Assembly (NCBI GenBank): GCA_001310415.1
Contig: BAXE01000035.1
Span: 1-39,391 of the forward strand
Origin: Enterovibrio sp. JCM 19048
GTDB lineage: Bacteria; Pseudomonadota; Gammaproteobacteria; Enterobacterales; Vibrionaceae
DNA length: 39,391 nucleotides
Direction: 5' to 3'
Shown here piece by piece: positions 8,258 to 16,675 of this stretch (within the stretch, counting starts at the first letter, position 1; the number at the start of each line of letters is the position of its first letter). Under the pieces are notes generated by a model. The model did no database searches. It saw nothing but the letters and a program-made list of their open reading frames with translations, and was not told the DNA's origin. Both the position numbers and the translations under genes were made by a program.

Positions 8258-9250
8258 ATGAATAAGAAAGTATTAGCGGTGGTTTTGTCTTCTCTGGTAG
8301 CGGGCACTGCTCAAGCTGCAACCATTTATAAAAATGATAATGGCGACAACATTAAACTTTATGGTGGTGCAGAAGTTGGTGGCACATTTGTTTCTGACAC
8401 TGACAAAACTCCGTTTGGTACAGATACAACCTACGTTGATCAATCTTTCGCAACGATTGGCCTGAAAGGTCAAACCGGTGGTTTCTACGGTAAGTTCGAA
8501 GTTGATGCAGAGCGTCAGGACTGGACCCGTGACAACAACCTGCGTCTGGTTATCGACAAACTGATGGTAGGTTTTAACTTCAACGAACACCACGCTTTGG
8601 AGTTCGGCCGTACGGATACTGCGTACGACAAAGTTGATTCATTCGGTGATCTGTCAAACGAACTGTCGACCGGCATTTCTGAAGCAGGTGACCAGGACAA
8701 CACCATTCGCTACATCGGTGACTTCGGTAAGATCAAACTGTCTGTATCCCACTCCCTGGAAGGTTGGGATGGCGAGACCAACGACCTGAACCAGCCTGTG
8801 AAATACAGCTACGTGACTGACTCCCTGTACGGCGCGGTAACCAACGGTTACATCGGTTACTACGGTGAGACGTTCACTGTGATCCTGGCGGGTGAAACCG
8901 GTGACGAAACCAAGATCTACTCTGCACACGCAGAAGCGAAATTCGGTGATTTCACACTGGGTGGCCTGGTGTTTGACCAAACCAAGAACTTCAATGGCGG
9001 CACAGACACGAACACCTTCGCGGCAAACATTGGCGGTAAATACGCGCTGAATGAAAAAACCAACCTGATCGCGACTTTCAACTACGAAGACATTGAAGGT
9101 GCTGAAGATCAAAACATCTTCGGTGTGTTCGGTGCGGACTACATGTACGCCAAGAACATCAAGCTGGCAGCAGAAGTGGCAGCGGGTGACGTGATGGATA
9201 ACGGTGAATCAGGCGCGCTGTTCTTCGCGAAAGCCTTCTACTGGTTCTAA
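8258..9250 (+). CDS. Gram-negative general porin (OmpC/OmpU-like trimeric barrel)
   Basis: An intact frame of 330 residues. Residues 1-20 are a signal peptide (MNKKVLAVVLSSLVAGTAQA, cut after AQA). The mature protein starts with ATIYKNDNGDNIKLYGGAEVGG, the typical first strand of enterobacterial-type and Vibrio porins, and ends FFAKAFYWF with the terminal Phe needed for BAM-dependent assembly. Alternating hydrophobic strands with acidic loops (SFGDLSNELSTG is the loop-3 region) support a 16-strand barrel for passive diffusion of small solutes. The RBS AAGGA lies 6-10 bp upstream. Codon use is biased to preferred codons, consistent with high expression. A terminator follows closely. Confidence 0.9.
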   Translation: MNKKVLAVVLSSLVAGTAQAATIYKNDNGDNIKLYGGAEVGGTFVSDTDKTPFGTDTTYVDQSFATIGLKGQTGGFYGKFEVDAERQDWTRDNNLRLVIDKLMVGFNFNEHHALEFGRTDTAYDKVDSFGDLSNELSTGISEAGDQDNTIRYIGDFGKIKLSVSHSLEGWDGETNDLNQPVKYSYVTDSLYGAVTNGYIGYYGETFTVILAGETGDETKIYSAHAEAKFGDFTLGGLVFDQTKNFNGGTDTNTFAANIGGKYALNEKTNLIATFNYEDIEGAEDQNIFGVFGADYMYAKNIKLAAEVAAGDVMDNGESGALFFAKAFYWF

Positions 9251-9274
9251 TCACTTTCCTTTCGAATTAACGCA

Positions 9275-9300
9275 GCCTCCCAAAATGGGGGGCTTCTTTT
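9275..9300 (+). terminator. Terminator of the porin gene
   Basis: GCCTCCC (9275-9281) pairs with GGGGGGC (9287-9293, including one G-T pair) around a short loop, followed by TTCTTTT. Confidence 0.8.
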
Positions 9301-9318
9301 CAACGCTTTGAGGCAATT

Positions 9319-10967
9319 ATGAAAAAAAGAAACCTTGCGCTGTCCCTGCTGGCGACCTCTGTATTGGCTGGCTGTGCGGCAAGTAACAACAATGCTCCAG
9401 CTTGGGAGCATGATAAGTCTTACGACATCACCATCATCCACACGAACGATAACCACGGTAACTTTTGGCAGAATGGCAATGGTGAACTGGGCATGGCAGC
9501 TCGCGCCACACTGGTTAAGCAAATCCGCGAAGAAGTGGAAAAAGCAGGTGGTTCAGTGCTTCTGCTGTCTGGCGGCGACATCAACACCGGTGTGCCAGAA
9601 TCAGACCTGCAGGATGCAGAGCCAGATTTCCTTGGCATGAACATGATTGGTTACGATGCAATGGCCGTTGGTAACCACGAATTCGACAACCCACTTGATG
9701 TGCTGGCAAAGCAAGTTGAGTGGGCAAACTTCCCATTCCTGGCAGCGAACATCTACCAAGATGGCAAACGTATGTTTGCGCCGTACAAGATTTTCGAAAA
9801 GCAGGGTGTGAAGATTGCCGTAATCGGTCTGACGACTGAAGACACGGCGAAGATCGGTAACCCTGAGTTCATCGCTCAAGTGGACTTTACTGACCCTAAA
9901 GAAGAAGCAAAAAAAGTGATTGCCGAGCTTAAGCGCGATCACAACCCGGACGTCATTATCGCTGCGACGCACATGGGTCACTACGCAGACGGTAACCACG
10001 GTTCAAATGCACCGGGTGATGTACTGCTGGCACGCTACCTGAACGAAGGCGATCTGGACATGATCGTTGGCGGTCACTCGCAAGAGCCTGTGTGTATGGA
10101 AGGCGAAAACCAATACGCTGACTTCAAACCTGGCGACGAATGTAAGCCTGACGTGCAGAACGGTACGACCATTGTTCAGGCGCATGAGTGGGGCAATACG
10201 TAGGTCGTGCAGACTTCACCTTTAAGAACGGTGAGTTTGAGCTGAAGTCTTATGACTTGATCCCAGTTAACCTGAAGAAAAAAGTTGAAGTAGACGGCAA
10301 GCAAGTGCGCGTGTTTATCCAAGATGAAATCGCGCAGGATCAAGAAGTTTACAACACCCTGAAGCCATTCAAAGAGAAAGGCCAAGCGGCACTGGAAATC
10401 GTTATCGGCAACACCAATGGTGCGCTGATCGGTGAGCGTAGCATTGTGCGCAACAACCAGACCAACTTGGGCCGTCTGATTGCTGAATCGCACAAAGAAC
10501 GTGCGAAAGCAGACTTTGCGGTAATGAACTCTGGTGGCGTGCGTGCGTCTATCGAAGCGGGCGATGTGTCATACAAAGACGTGCTGAAAGTTCAGCCATT
10601 TGGCAACATCCTGACTTACGTGGATATGTCTGGCGCTGAAATTCAGGACTACCTGAATGTTGTGGGTACCAAAACCAAAGACTCTGGTGCCTACGCGCAG
10701 TTTGCGGGTGTGAGCATGACGGTTGAAGCAGACAAAGTCAGCAACGTGAAGATTAACGGTGAAGCGCTGGATCCAGCAAAAACTTACCGTTTCACTATCC
10801 CTTCATTCAACGCGGCAGGCGGTGACGGTTACCCGAAAATCTCTACCCACCCAGCGTTTGTTAACACTGGCTATGTTGATGCGGAAGTGCTGAAAGAGTA
10901 CATCCAGAAGCACTCCCCAATCGACGTAAACAAGTTCGAGCCTAACGGCGAGATCACTTACAAGTAA
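9319..10967 (+). CDS. ushA: 5'-nucleotidase / UDP-sugar hydrolase lipoprotein, UshA/NutA-like (frame broken near 10192)
   Basis: The N-terminus carries a lipoprotein signal with lipobox LAGC (Cys19). The metallophosphatase domain shows IIHTNDNHG (metal ligands), GGDINTG, GNHEFD, ATHMGHY and GGHSQ in the order of UshA. The C-terminal nucleotide-binding domain shows NLGRLIAESH, VMNSGGVRASI, VQPFGNIL and NAAGGDGYP. It removes phosphate from extracellular nucleotides; Vibrio homologues (NutA) are outer-membrane lipoproteins. The two domains lie in neighbouring frames. Lengthening the G run at about 10190 by one base gives H-E-W-G-Q-Y-V-G-R-A-D and a 549-residue protein. It starts 18 bp after the porin terminator, and substrate entry through that porin would fit functionally. 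Confidence 0.88.
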
Positions 10968-10975
10968 ATCCTGAA

Positions 10976-11004
10976 GCCCGCTGCAACGCGGGCTTTCTTC
11001 TTCT
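10976..11004 (+). terminator. Terminator of the 5'-nucleotidase gene
   Basis: GCCCGC (10976-10981) and GCGGGC (10988-10993) form a GC stem, followed by TTTCTTCTTCT. Confidence 0.8.
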
Positions 11005-11130
11005 AATGGCCGGGATATGACACGGATTTCAACGTTTCCCTTTGGGATCTGGGTTGGAATTCAATTTTTCCCCGCTTCTCTGCACATCTCCAATCGACAC
11101 ACTGCATGTTGAACCACAGGCAGGGAAGTC

Positions 11131-11613
11131 ATGGATATGTACGCAGAAGAATATACGAAACGAGAAAAACTGATCCGGCTGGGACTTATTGGCGCTATCG
11201 GGGCGGCAGTGGTCTTTTTTAGCGAATATTGGCTATTTCCGTTGATAGAAGACTTTGCAGTGAAGCCACACTGCTATCAAGTTTTCGATATTCAGATAGG
11301 GAAATATATCTGGTACTTAATCTTATGCGGCATACCGCTGAGCGTGTTTCTCCTGACATTGCCATTGATACCATTTTGCATCCGTGGATTGCAGGATGGG
11401 CAATATCCACCGAAAGGCACCAAGGTTTATCGCAAAACCGCCATACGTTTTGGCGCCATGGCGACCCTTCAATCGTCCGTGCAAATCCTCATTCCACTGT
11501 TACTTTTCTGTTTGTCAGTCTTGGGGTATTTCCAGGCAGCTGCCTTGTCGCCCGTTGATCTTTGCCATTTAGACCCAGCTTTGTGCCAGTATGATTTGTT
11601 TCGGTATACTTAA
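11131..11613 (+). CDS. Hypothetical inner-membrane protein, 160 aa
   Basis: The product has three clear hydrophobic segments, at about residues 17-36, 60-84 and 108-133. A charged loop RGLQDGQYPPKGTKVYRKT lies between the second and third. The C-terminal part carries two Cys residues (LCHLDPALC) that would face the periplasm if the N-terminus is cytoplasmic. I do not recognise a family. It ends 34 bp before the glutathione synthetase gene on the same strand, so they are probably one transcript, but no functional link can be read from the sequence. Confidence 0.6.
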   Translation: MDMYAEEYTKREKLIRLGLIGAIGAAVVFFSEYWLFPLIEDFAVKPHCYQVFDIQIGKYIWYLILCGIPLSVFLLTLPLIPFCIRGLQDGQYPPKGTKVYRKTAIRFGAMATLQSSVQILIPLLLFCLSVLGYFQAAALSPVDLCHLDPALCQYDLFRYT

Positions 11614-11647
11614 CGCCTCAAGCTTTACTCCTCATTGAGGCCGGATT

Positions 11648-13083
11648 ATGGCTTACCGAAACACAGAAAAAGCAAAAAACGAAGCTGTCGAATGGGCGCT
11701 GACCCATGGCATGGCAATCAAACAAACCTCCGATTCTGCAAGGCATCCTGCCTTCACGCTGACACCGACAGCCATTGCACGTCCACGATTTGAAAAACTC
11801 AAATCGTCCGTCCCATTGCTGGCAAAGCTAATTCACGCTGCATCAGAAGATGCCGTGTTTATTCAAGAAGCGATTGCCCCCATTACGTCCGGTGACATCT
11901 TCTTCAAAGCATTGCTGCAAATGCACAGCGAGATCCACCATGGCTCAGAACCCGCACGTCGTGTGCCGCTGCTGATTATGCGCAGTGACTTTATGGATGA
12001 TGAAACGCTGGGGCCGAAGCTGGTGGAGTTTAACGGCATTGCTGCGGGAATGGGTCCGTTTGGACAACGCATTCATGAATTGCACCGCTATTTGTCCGTC
12101 CAGTGGCCGACACCTTACAAAGAATGGGCAGGTTTTGATGCCGATGATTTTGTTGAAAACCTCGCTCTAGGCCGCTTGGCTGAAGGCATTGAACAGGCAG
12201 CGCGGCAAATAAAAAATCAGTTTGGTGACGAAGGCGCCCGACGTTTTTGATGGTGGTGCAAGACAACGAAGACAATGTTTACGACCAACACCTGCTGGAA
12301 CATGCCCTGCAATCACGCGGTGTGAGAACCGTTCGCCGGACATTCCGAGAGCTTTACGACGGCCTGTCGACAGGTGAAGGACACCGCCTGATGTTGGAGG
12401 GCATTGGTGCTGTCGATTGTGTGTATCTTCGTGCCGGTTACCAATACAGCGACTATGTTGCCCATGACATTATCGGAAAAGCCTGCTGTGAAGCGCTGAC
12501 CCAAACCCGCGTGATGATTGAAAAACACTGTGTGGCAGTCAATGCCACTGTCAGTCAGCAATTGGCGACCAGCAAGCGAGTTCAAATGTTGCTTTCTTCC
12601 ATGCCAGAGCAGGCGTTGTCACGCTTTGGTCTCTCTCTGGAAGAAGCCCAAACCGTGAAGCACTTTCTGGGTGAGATGATTGCGGTAGACGAAAACAGCC
12701 AAGGTTGGATTGCGCAAAGACCACTGGATGAATGGGTATTGAAAAACCAAGGTGAGGGTGGGGGGCACTGCGTATTTGGCGAAGACATACCATCACGTCT
12801 GGGCAACCTGAATCCCAACCAGTATCAGGGTTGGTCATTGATGCGACGGTTACATCCTAAGCCGCGTTCAGGCAGGGCGTATCTGGTACGAAAAGGCGAG
12901 ATATATCCGGAAGACGACCTGATCAGCGAACTGGGATTATTTACCGTTCACGTTGGTGGCGAACCAGCCGTGGCGGAAGGGGGCTATGCCGGATATCTTA
13001 TTCGCAGTAAATCCGCCAAGGTGACTGAAGGTGGGGTTCACAGTGGAATGGGGGCGTTGGATTCTCTGGTTTTCGGCCAGTAG
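11648..13083 (+). CDS. Eukaryotic-type glutathione synthetase (frame broken near 12246)
   Basis: This is not the bacterial GshB ATP-grasp enzyme. Its order of motifs matches the eukaryotic GSS family (about 474 residues): KLVEFNGIAAGMG corresponds to the EINTISASFGG substrate segment, AVDCVYLRAGYQYSDY to the YFRDGY segment, ATSKRVQMLLS to the TKKVQQELS segment, and LKNQGEGGGHCVFGEDI to the glycine-rich KPQREGGGNNLYGEE ATP-binding loop. It would join gamma-glutamylcysteine and glycine using ATP. The first 200 residues and the rest lie in adjacent frames; one T added to the T run at about 12246 joins them as R-R-F-L-M-V-V-Q-D-N-E-D and gives 478 residues. A terminator follows. A related gamma-glutamyl ligase activity is the main alternative. 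Confidence 0.78.
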
Positions 13084-13157
13084 GGTTTTTAACCTGTCCT
13101 GGTTTTACAGTGAGCTAGCGCGATAAAAATCTGCTTGTTTACGACATGATTGTTGAA

Positions 13158-13184
13158 AGCCCGCTAATGTCCAGCGGGCTTTTT
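13158..13184. terminator. Bidirectional terminator between glutathione synthetase and GGDEF genes
   Basis: AGCCCGCT (13158-13165) and AGCGGGCT (13173-13180) make a perfect 8-bp stem followed by TTTTAA. The convergent GGDEF gene ends at 13190. Confidence 0.8.
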
Positions 13185-13189
13185 AATCT

Positions 13190-14655
13190 CTAGCTGACAG
13201 AACGATAGTTGCGGTTGGCATTGGGACTTAGCATGCCATCCAGCAAATCATTGTCATCTTCATAGACATAAAATTCTTCAGCGCCTTTGCCCAAGGTTTC
13301 ACAATAAGCGACACAATCACGTCCTGCACGCTTGGCGCGATAGAGTGCCATATAGGCGTTTTTCATCGTTTTTACTGTGTCTGGCGATGCCGCCTCGAGC
13401 GGGGCACATCCTATTGAAACTGTCAGAGGCAGCATAGGTTCAGTCAAGTCTGTCTGGCTGTGAAGCCGGGCATTGCGGCGAATTGCGGTGGCGCGGAGAA
13501 CTGCATCCCGGATAGGGACATTGTACATGGCTACTGCAAATTCCCCGCCGCCATAGCGGCAGAGCAAATCGGCGGGTTCCAGACTTTTGCGGATTGATTT
13601 GGCGATATCCACCAGTATTTTGTCACCCACATCATGATCAAACTGATCGTTGAAACACTTGAAGTGGTCGATGTCGATGATCATGACGGTGATGGGGCAA
13701 GTCTTGTGTTGTTGGCTTTTAAGAAATTTGCCCAGACTTTCAAAAAAGGCGAAGCGGTTGTTCAACCCGGTCAGGGAATCTGTTCTTGCCAGCTGCATTA
13801 AATGCCTTTCCATGCCACGCCGTTTTGCATCAGCTTGTTCCTGGAAATAAGAACTCACCGTTATCAGGGAAAAAATAATGAAAAACATAAACATATTTAT
13901 CGCCAGCATCAAGCTGGACGATGCTTTATCGCCAAACATGGTGAATTGTATATGTCCGGCGATTGCACAAAAAATAAAGGCCGCAAAAATCTGTGCCCGG
14001 GATATTTTCCCCGCAACATTGTTCAGCAATAGGATTCTGACCAGTCCTCGGTTGGCATGTTTGAAGCAAAGGGATAGCCCAACCCCTGCAGCGAGCAAAG
14101 CGGTCAGGAACGACATATTTCCGTAGAAGTTTTCGATGTTGTAGGCGTAACCGACAAAGCTGGCAAGAATGATCACAAATGAAAGGAATGCCAGCAATTG
14201 GGAGAGGTAATAGCGACGGAAACTGTCCAACATCATGCAACGCCAAGCAGCAGTCCAGTGCCAGCAGTATTGGCACCCATGTTAATGTTGTGTCCGGTTA
14301 TTTCATGGTGGGCAAGGGTTTGGGAAAAAGGCGTCAGGTATTCAAAATAGGCAGTGCCTGAGTAACTGTCGTAAAGGCGGAGAATACAAACAGCAATGGC
14401 CAGTGTGGTGAATGAGCGGGCGTAGTAAAGATGTCCCCATTTCGAGGTGAAACAGGCAAACCCAAGGGAAATAAACACCAGTGCTGTCATCGGGTGCGTG
14501 GCAGGGCCACCTTCAAACGGGCGGTAAAGGCGTTCAATATCCAGATTGTAACCAACAAGCGCCAGCCAACCGATGAGCAGTGTCGCGGTTGAAGGCCAGA
14601 GGGATATTTTCAGTGCTAACGCCACCGCACTGTGCTTTTTCCTCGCGGATATCAT
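13190..14655 (-). CDS. Membrane GGDEF protein with altered GGGEF active site (frame broken near 14235)
   Basis: The N-terminal 300 residues hold about eight hydrophobic helices in two similar halves: GYNLDIERLYRPF with TALVFISLGFACF, then GYAYNIENFYG with TALLAAGVGLSLCF. This is a MASE-like membrane sensor. The C-terminal GGDEF domain shows ARTDSLTGLNNRFAFFE, IDIDHFKCFNDQFDHDVGD and LTVSIGCA. The signature itself reads RYGGGEF, with Gly where the catalytic Asp/Glu is expected, and the upstream RxxD inhibitory site is EPAD. If real, the enzyme should be a poor or inactive diguanylate cyclase, possibly a c-di-GMP or GTP-binding sensor. The four-base ATGA overlap of the two frames at 14233-14236 is better explained by one missing base, giving 488 residues. 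Confidence 0.8.
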
Positions 14656-14823
14656 GGGTTCGCCTTTTGGCAGGGTTTACTATTAAATCTAGTTGTTGAG
14701 ACGGTTTTTTCCATTTCAAGAAGGTGGCTAACGTCATAAAAATGGAGAGTTTTTTGTTGATTGCAGGCGAAGGCCAACGACGTCAGGATGTGCAGAAAAT
14801 TATGTGGGAGTCAGGGAGAAACA

Positions 14824-14856
14824 CCTGTTCCAAAACAAACAGTTGACTGGAACAGG
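14824..14856 (-). terminator. Hairpin downstream of the M14 carboxypeptidase gene
   Basis: CCTGTTCC (14824-14831) and GGAACAGG (14849-14856) are exact complements with a 17-base loop. On the minus strand TGTTTCTCC follows, a weak T tract. It starts 16 bp after the M14 stop. Confidence 0.5.
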
Positions 14857-14871
14857 CGTGTAGAAAAGGCG

Positions 14872-15795
14872 TTAGCTGCGCTGGGCGAACAGGTAATTCA
14901 GTGCACCGCGAATGGCGGCAACTTGCGCATCATTACATTCTTCATCGGTGACTTTCGGACTGTCTGGGTACACTTCGGTTGTGGTGCCGTACTGACAATC
15001 CGTAAAACCGCTGCAAAGTCCAAGTGACTTGGTTGCGTAATTAATCACACCTTCCTGCTCAACCGGCGAGCCAATGATATTGCCGCTTTCATCTGCCGGG
15101 GCAATGTGGGTCACTTTACGCACTTCATTGATGATCGCGGTTTGGAACTCGGTGTTTGGCATATCGGTATCGCCAACCAGATAGAAGCCATCCGGTACGA
15201 TATCTTCTTCGTAATCTTTGCCGTCACGCGCTGCCAGCGCTGGGCGGAACTCAGATTCATCAGTGTCTGTGGTTTCGTGCAAATCAATGTGGGCAAAGAT
15301 ATCCACACCCAGACCTTTCACCCATGCCATCACATTGGCGGCTTCTTCAGACGGGCTGTTTTCGATGAATGAGCGGTTTGGATCGACCGTATAAGGGTTC
15401 CAGCGGTTAATGGTTTCATAACCCCAAGGGCTGACACATGGCGCAACCACAAAGTTGAATTCCGCCGTGAACGCTTCTGCTTCGGTATCCATGAATTTCA
15501 GGGCGCCGTGAACACCGCTTGTCTCGTAACCATGCACACCACCGGTGATCAGAATGGTCGGTTTCTCTGGGTTAAAATCACGGCTGCGGATTCCGAATTG
15601 CGGGTAACGGGCCGGGTTGAAGGAAAGCGCACCGTACTGGACTACCTCAAAGCGATCACGCAACGCATCAATCTTGCTGAGTACATCTTCTTTGTAACTG
15701 CGTTTAACGCTGGTGGTTGCAAGCCATGCTGACTTTTCTTCATCACCCCAAGGGGTGCCTGGTGTGCCGATTGGGAAGCTGGACGATGTCATCAT
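14872..15795 (-). CDS. M14-family zinc metallocarboxypeptidase
   Basis: An intact 307-residue frame without a signal peptide, so cytoplasmic. Zinc ligands are visible in GGVHGYETSG (H-x-x-E, about residues 87-96) and IDLHETTD (about 170-177). VDPNRSF matches the N-R substrate-binding pair of M14 enzymes, and the late Glu in TTTEVYP (about 277-283) fits the catalytic glutamate. It belongs to the same superfamily as the gene at 2081-2895 but is clearly a different subgroup. It likely removes C-terminal residues from peptides or deacylates amino acids; the substrate is unknown. It is divergent from the thermostable-haemolysin operon, with 246 bp between the starts. Confidence 0.85.
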   Translation of the reverse strand: MMTSSSFPIGTPGTPWGDEEKSAWLATTSVKRSYKEDVLSKIDALRDRFEVVQYGALSFNPARYPQFGIRSRDFNPEKPTILITGGVHGYETSGVHGALKFMDTEAEAFTAEFNFVVAPCVSPWGYETINRWNPYTVDPNRSFIENSPSEEAANVMAWVKGLGVDIFAHIDLHETTDTDESEFRPALAARDGKDYEEDIVPDGFYLVGDTDMPNTEFQTAIINEVRKVTHIAPADESGNIIGSPVEQEGVINYATKSLGLCSGFTDCQYGTTTEVYPDSPKVTDEECNDAQVAAIRGALNYLFAQRS

Positions 15796-15964
15796 ATTTC
15801 CTTTTTGATTTTATTTTGGTGAACGCGAAGAGAGTAACACACCTTTTTCCGCTGTGAAGCGGATGAAAGCAAACTGTGATTGCGTCTTTGTCAGGAAAAA
15901 TAAATTTGGCGAATATCTCACCATTTTTCAGTGGGATAAAAGAGGTCAGTAAAAAATTCTCAAC

Positions 15965-15992
15965 ATTAAGTCACCCTTAAGCCTTTCTTAAG
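15965..15992 (+). promoter_or_regulatory. Three TTAAG direct repeats at 11-bp spacing: PmrA/QseB-type box
   Basis: TTAAG occurs at 15966, 15977 and 15988, each exactly 11 bp after the last; the second and third read CTTAAG-N5-CTTAAG. This matches the YTTAAK-N5-YTTAAK box of PmrA/QseB-class OmpR-family regulators. The last repeat overlaps a plausible -35 position. The operon 50 bp downstream encodes such a regulator (20383-21038), which suggests self-control. Confidence 0.65.
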
Positions 15993-16016
15993 ACTCGCTG
16001 ATTAGCCTGTTTATAT
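15988..16016 (+). promoter_or_regulatory. Putative promoter of the haemolysin-family operon
   Basis: TTAAGA (15988-15993) could serve as a weak -35, spaced 17 bp from TTATAT (16011-16016) as -10, about 26 bp before the first ATG. The weak -35 overlapping the direct repeat fits an activator-dependent promoter. Inferred by eye. Confidence 0.45.
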
Positions 16017-16041
16017 CGCGGACATCAACAGGACCCAGCGG

Positions 16042-16675
16042 ATGAGCAATATCAGTCAAAAGGAACGGTTTGTTATTGTGGCAGAAGGGCATCCCCTTCG
16101 GAGTGAAGTCGAGCGCATCGTCACGGAGCGCTACAACCAGGCGTTTAATGCCAATGTTGATGAATTTATGCCGAATTTTTCCTGCTTGCTGGGACAGGAA
16201 GGGAGATTTTATCGGTGTGTGGCTTCCGCGCTGCCGCTGCGTCCTCCCTTTTCCTGGAACAATACCTCGACCAGCCGGCAGAGACACTGATCTCTGAGCA
16301 TTTCCAACAGCCTGTGCCGCGCGATTCCATCATTGAATTCGGTCAACTGGCCTCTTTTTCCCGCGGTGTTTCGCTACAGCATTTCTCTTTTCTTTCCCAC
16401 TATCTGGTGGAACAGGGTTACCGCTGGTGCATTTTTACCGCCACAGGCCCGCTGTACGCTTGATGCGCCGGTTCGGTTTGTCTCCTGAAGCGCTGGTGCC
16501 TGCTGATGCTGCCCGCATTGAAAACGCAGAACGGATTTGGGGGAACTACTACTGCCACAAGCCCAAAGTATCTGCGGGTGATTTGGTCAAAGGTGCAGAG
16601 CAGCTTTTGGTGCGCCAGCAACCTTCGCAAAGCGAACACGTCAACGTGGCTGTTAGCGGAGGAATCCATGGTTAA
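16042..16675 (+). CDS. Thermostable-haemolysin family protein (frame broken near 16207 and 16464)
   Basis: After restoring one G in the GGG run at about 16207 and one T at about 16464, the product is 211 residues and matches the Vibrio thermostable haemolysin family: YNQAFNANVDEFMPNF, GFRAAAASSLFLEQYLDQP, IIEFGQLASFSRG, FTATGPLYALMRRFGLSP and the WGNYYCHKPKV ending. There is no signal peptide. In sequence style (R/G-rich core and the FTAT..L...F..LGL pattern) it recalls GNAT or autoinducer-synthase-like folds, so an acyl-transfer role is more plausible than pore formation; this is inference. It is the first gene of a seven-gene run and overlaps the AMP-ligase start by 8 bp, implying translational coupling. 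Confidence 0.8.

Noticed and set aside
14233..14236. ATGA stop-start overlap suggesting two translationally coupled genes (membrane sensor plus GGDEF)
   Set aside because: The hydrophobic segment TGLLLGVA continues naturally as MLDSFRRYYL if one base is restored, and the rest of the window shows the same one-base losses. One gene is more likely.
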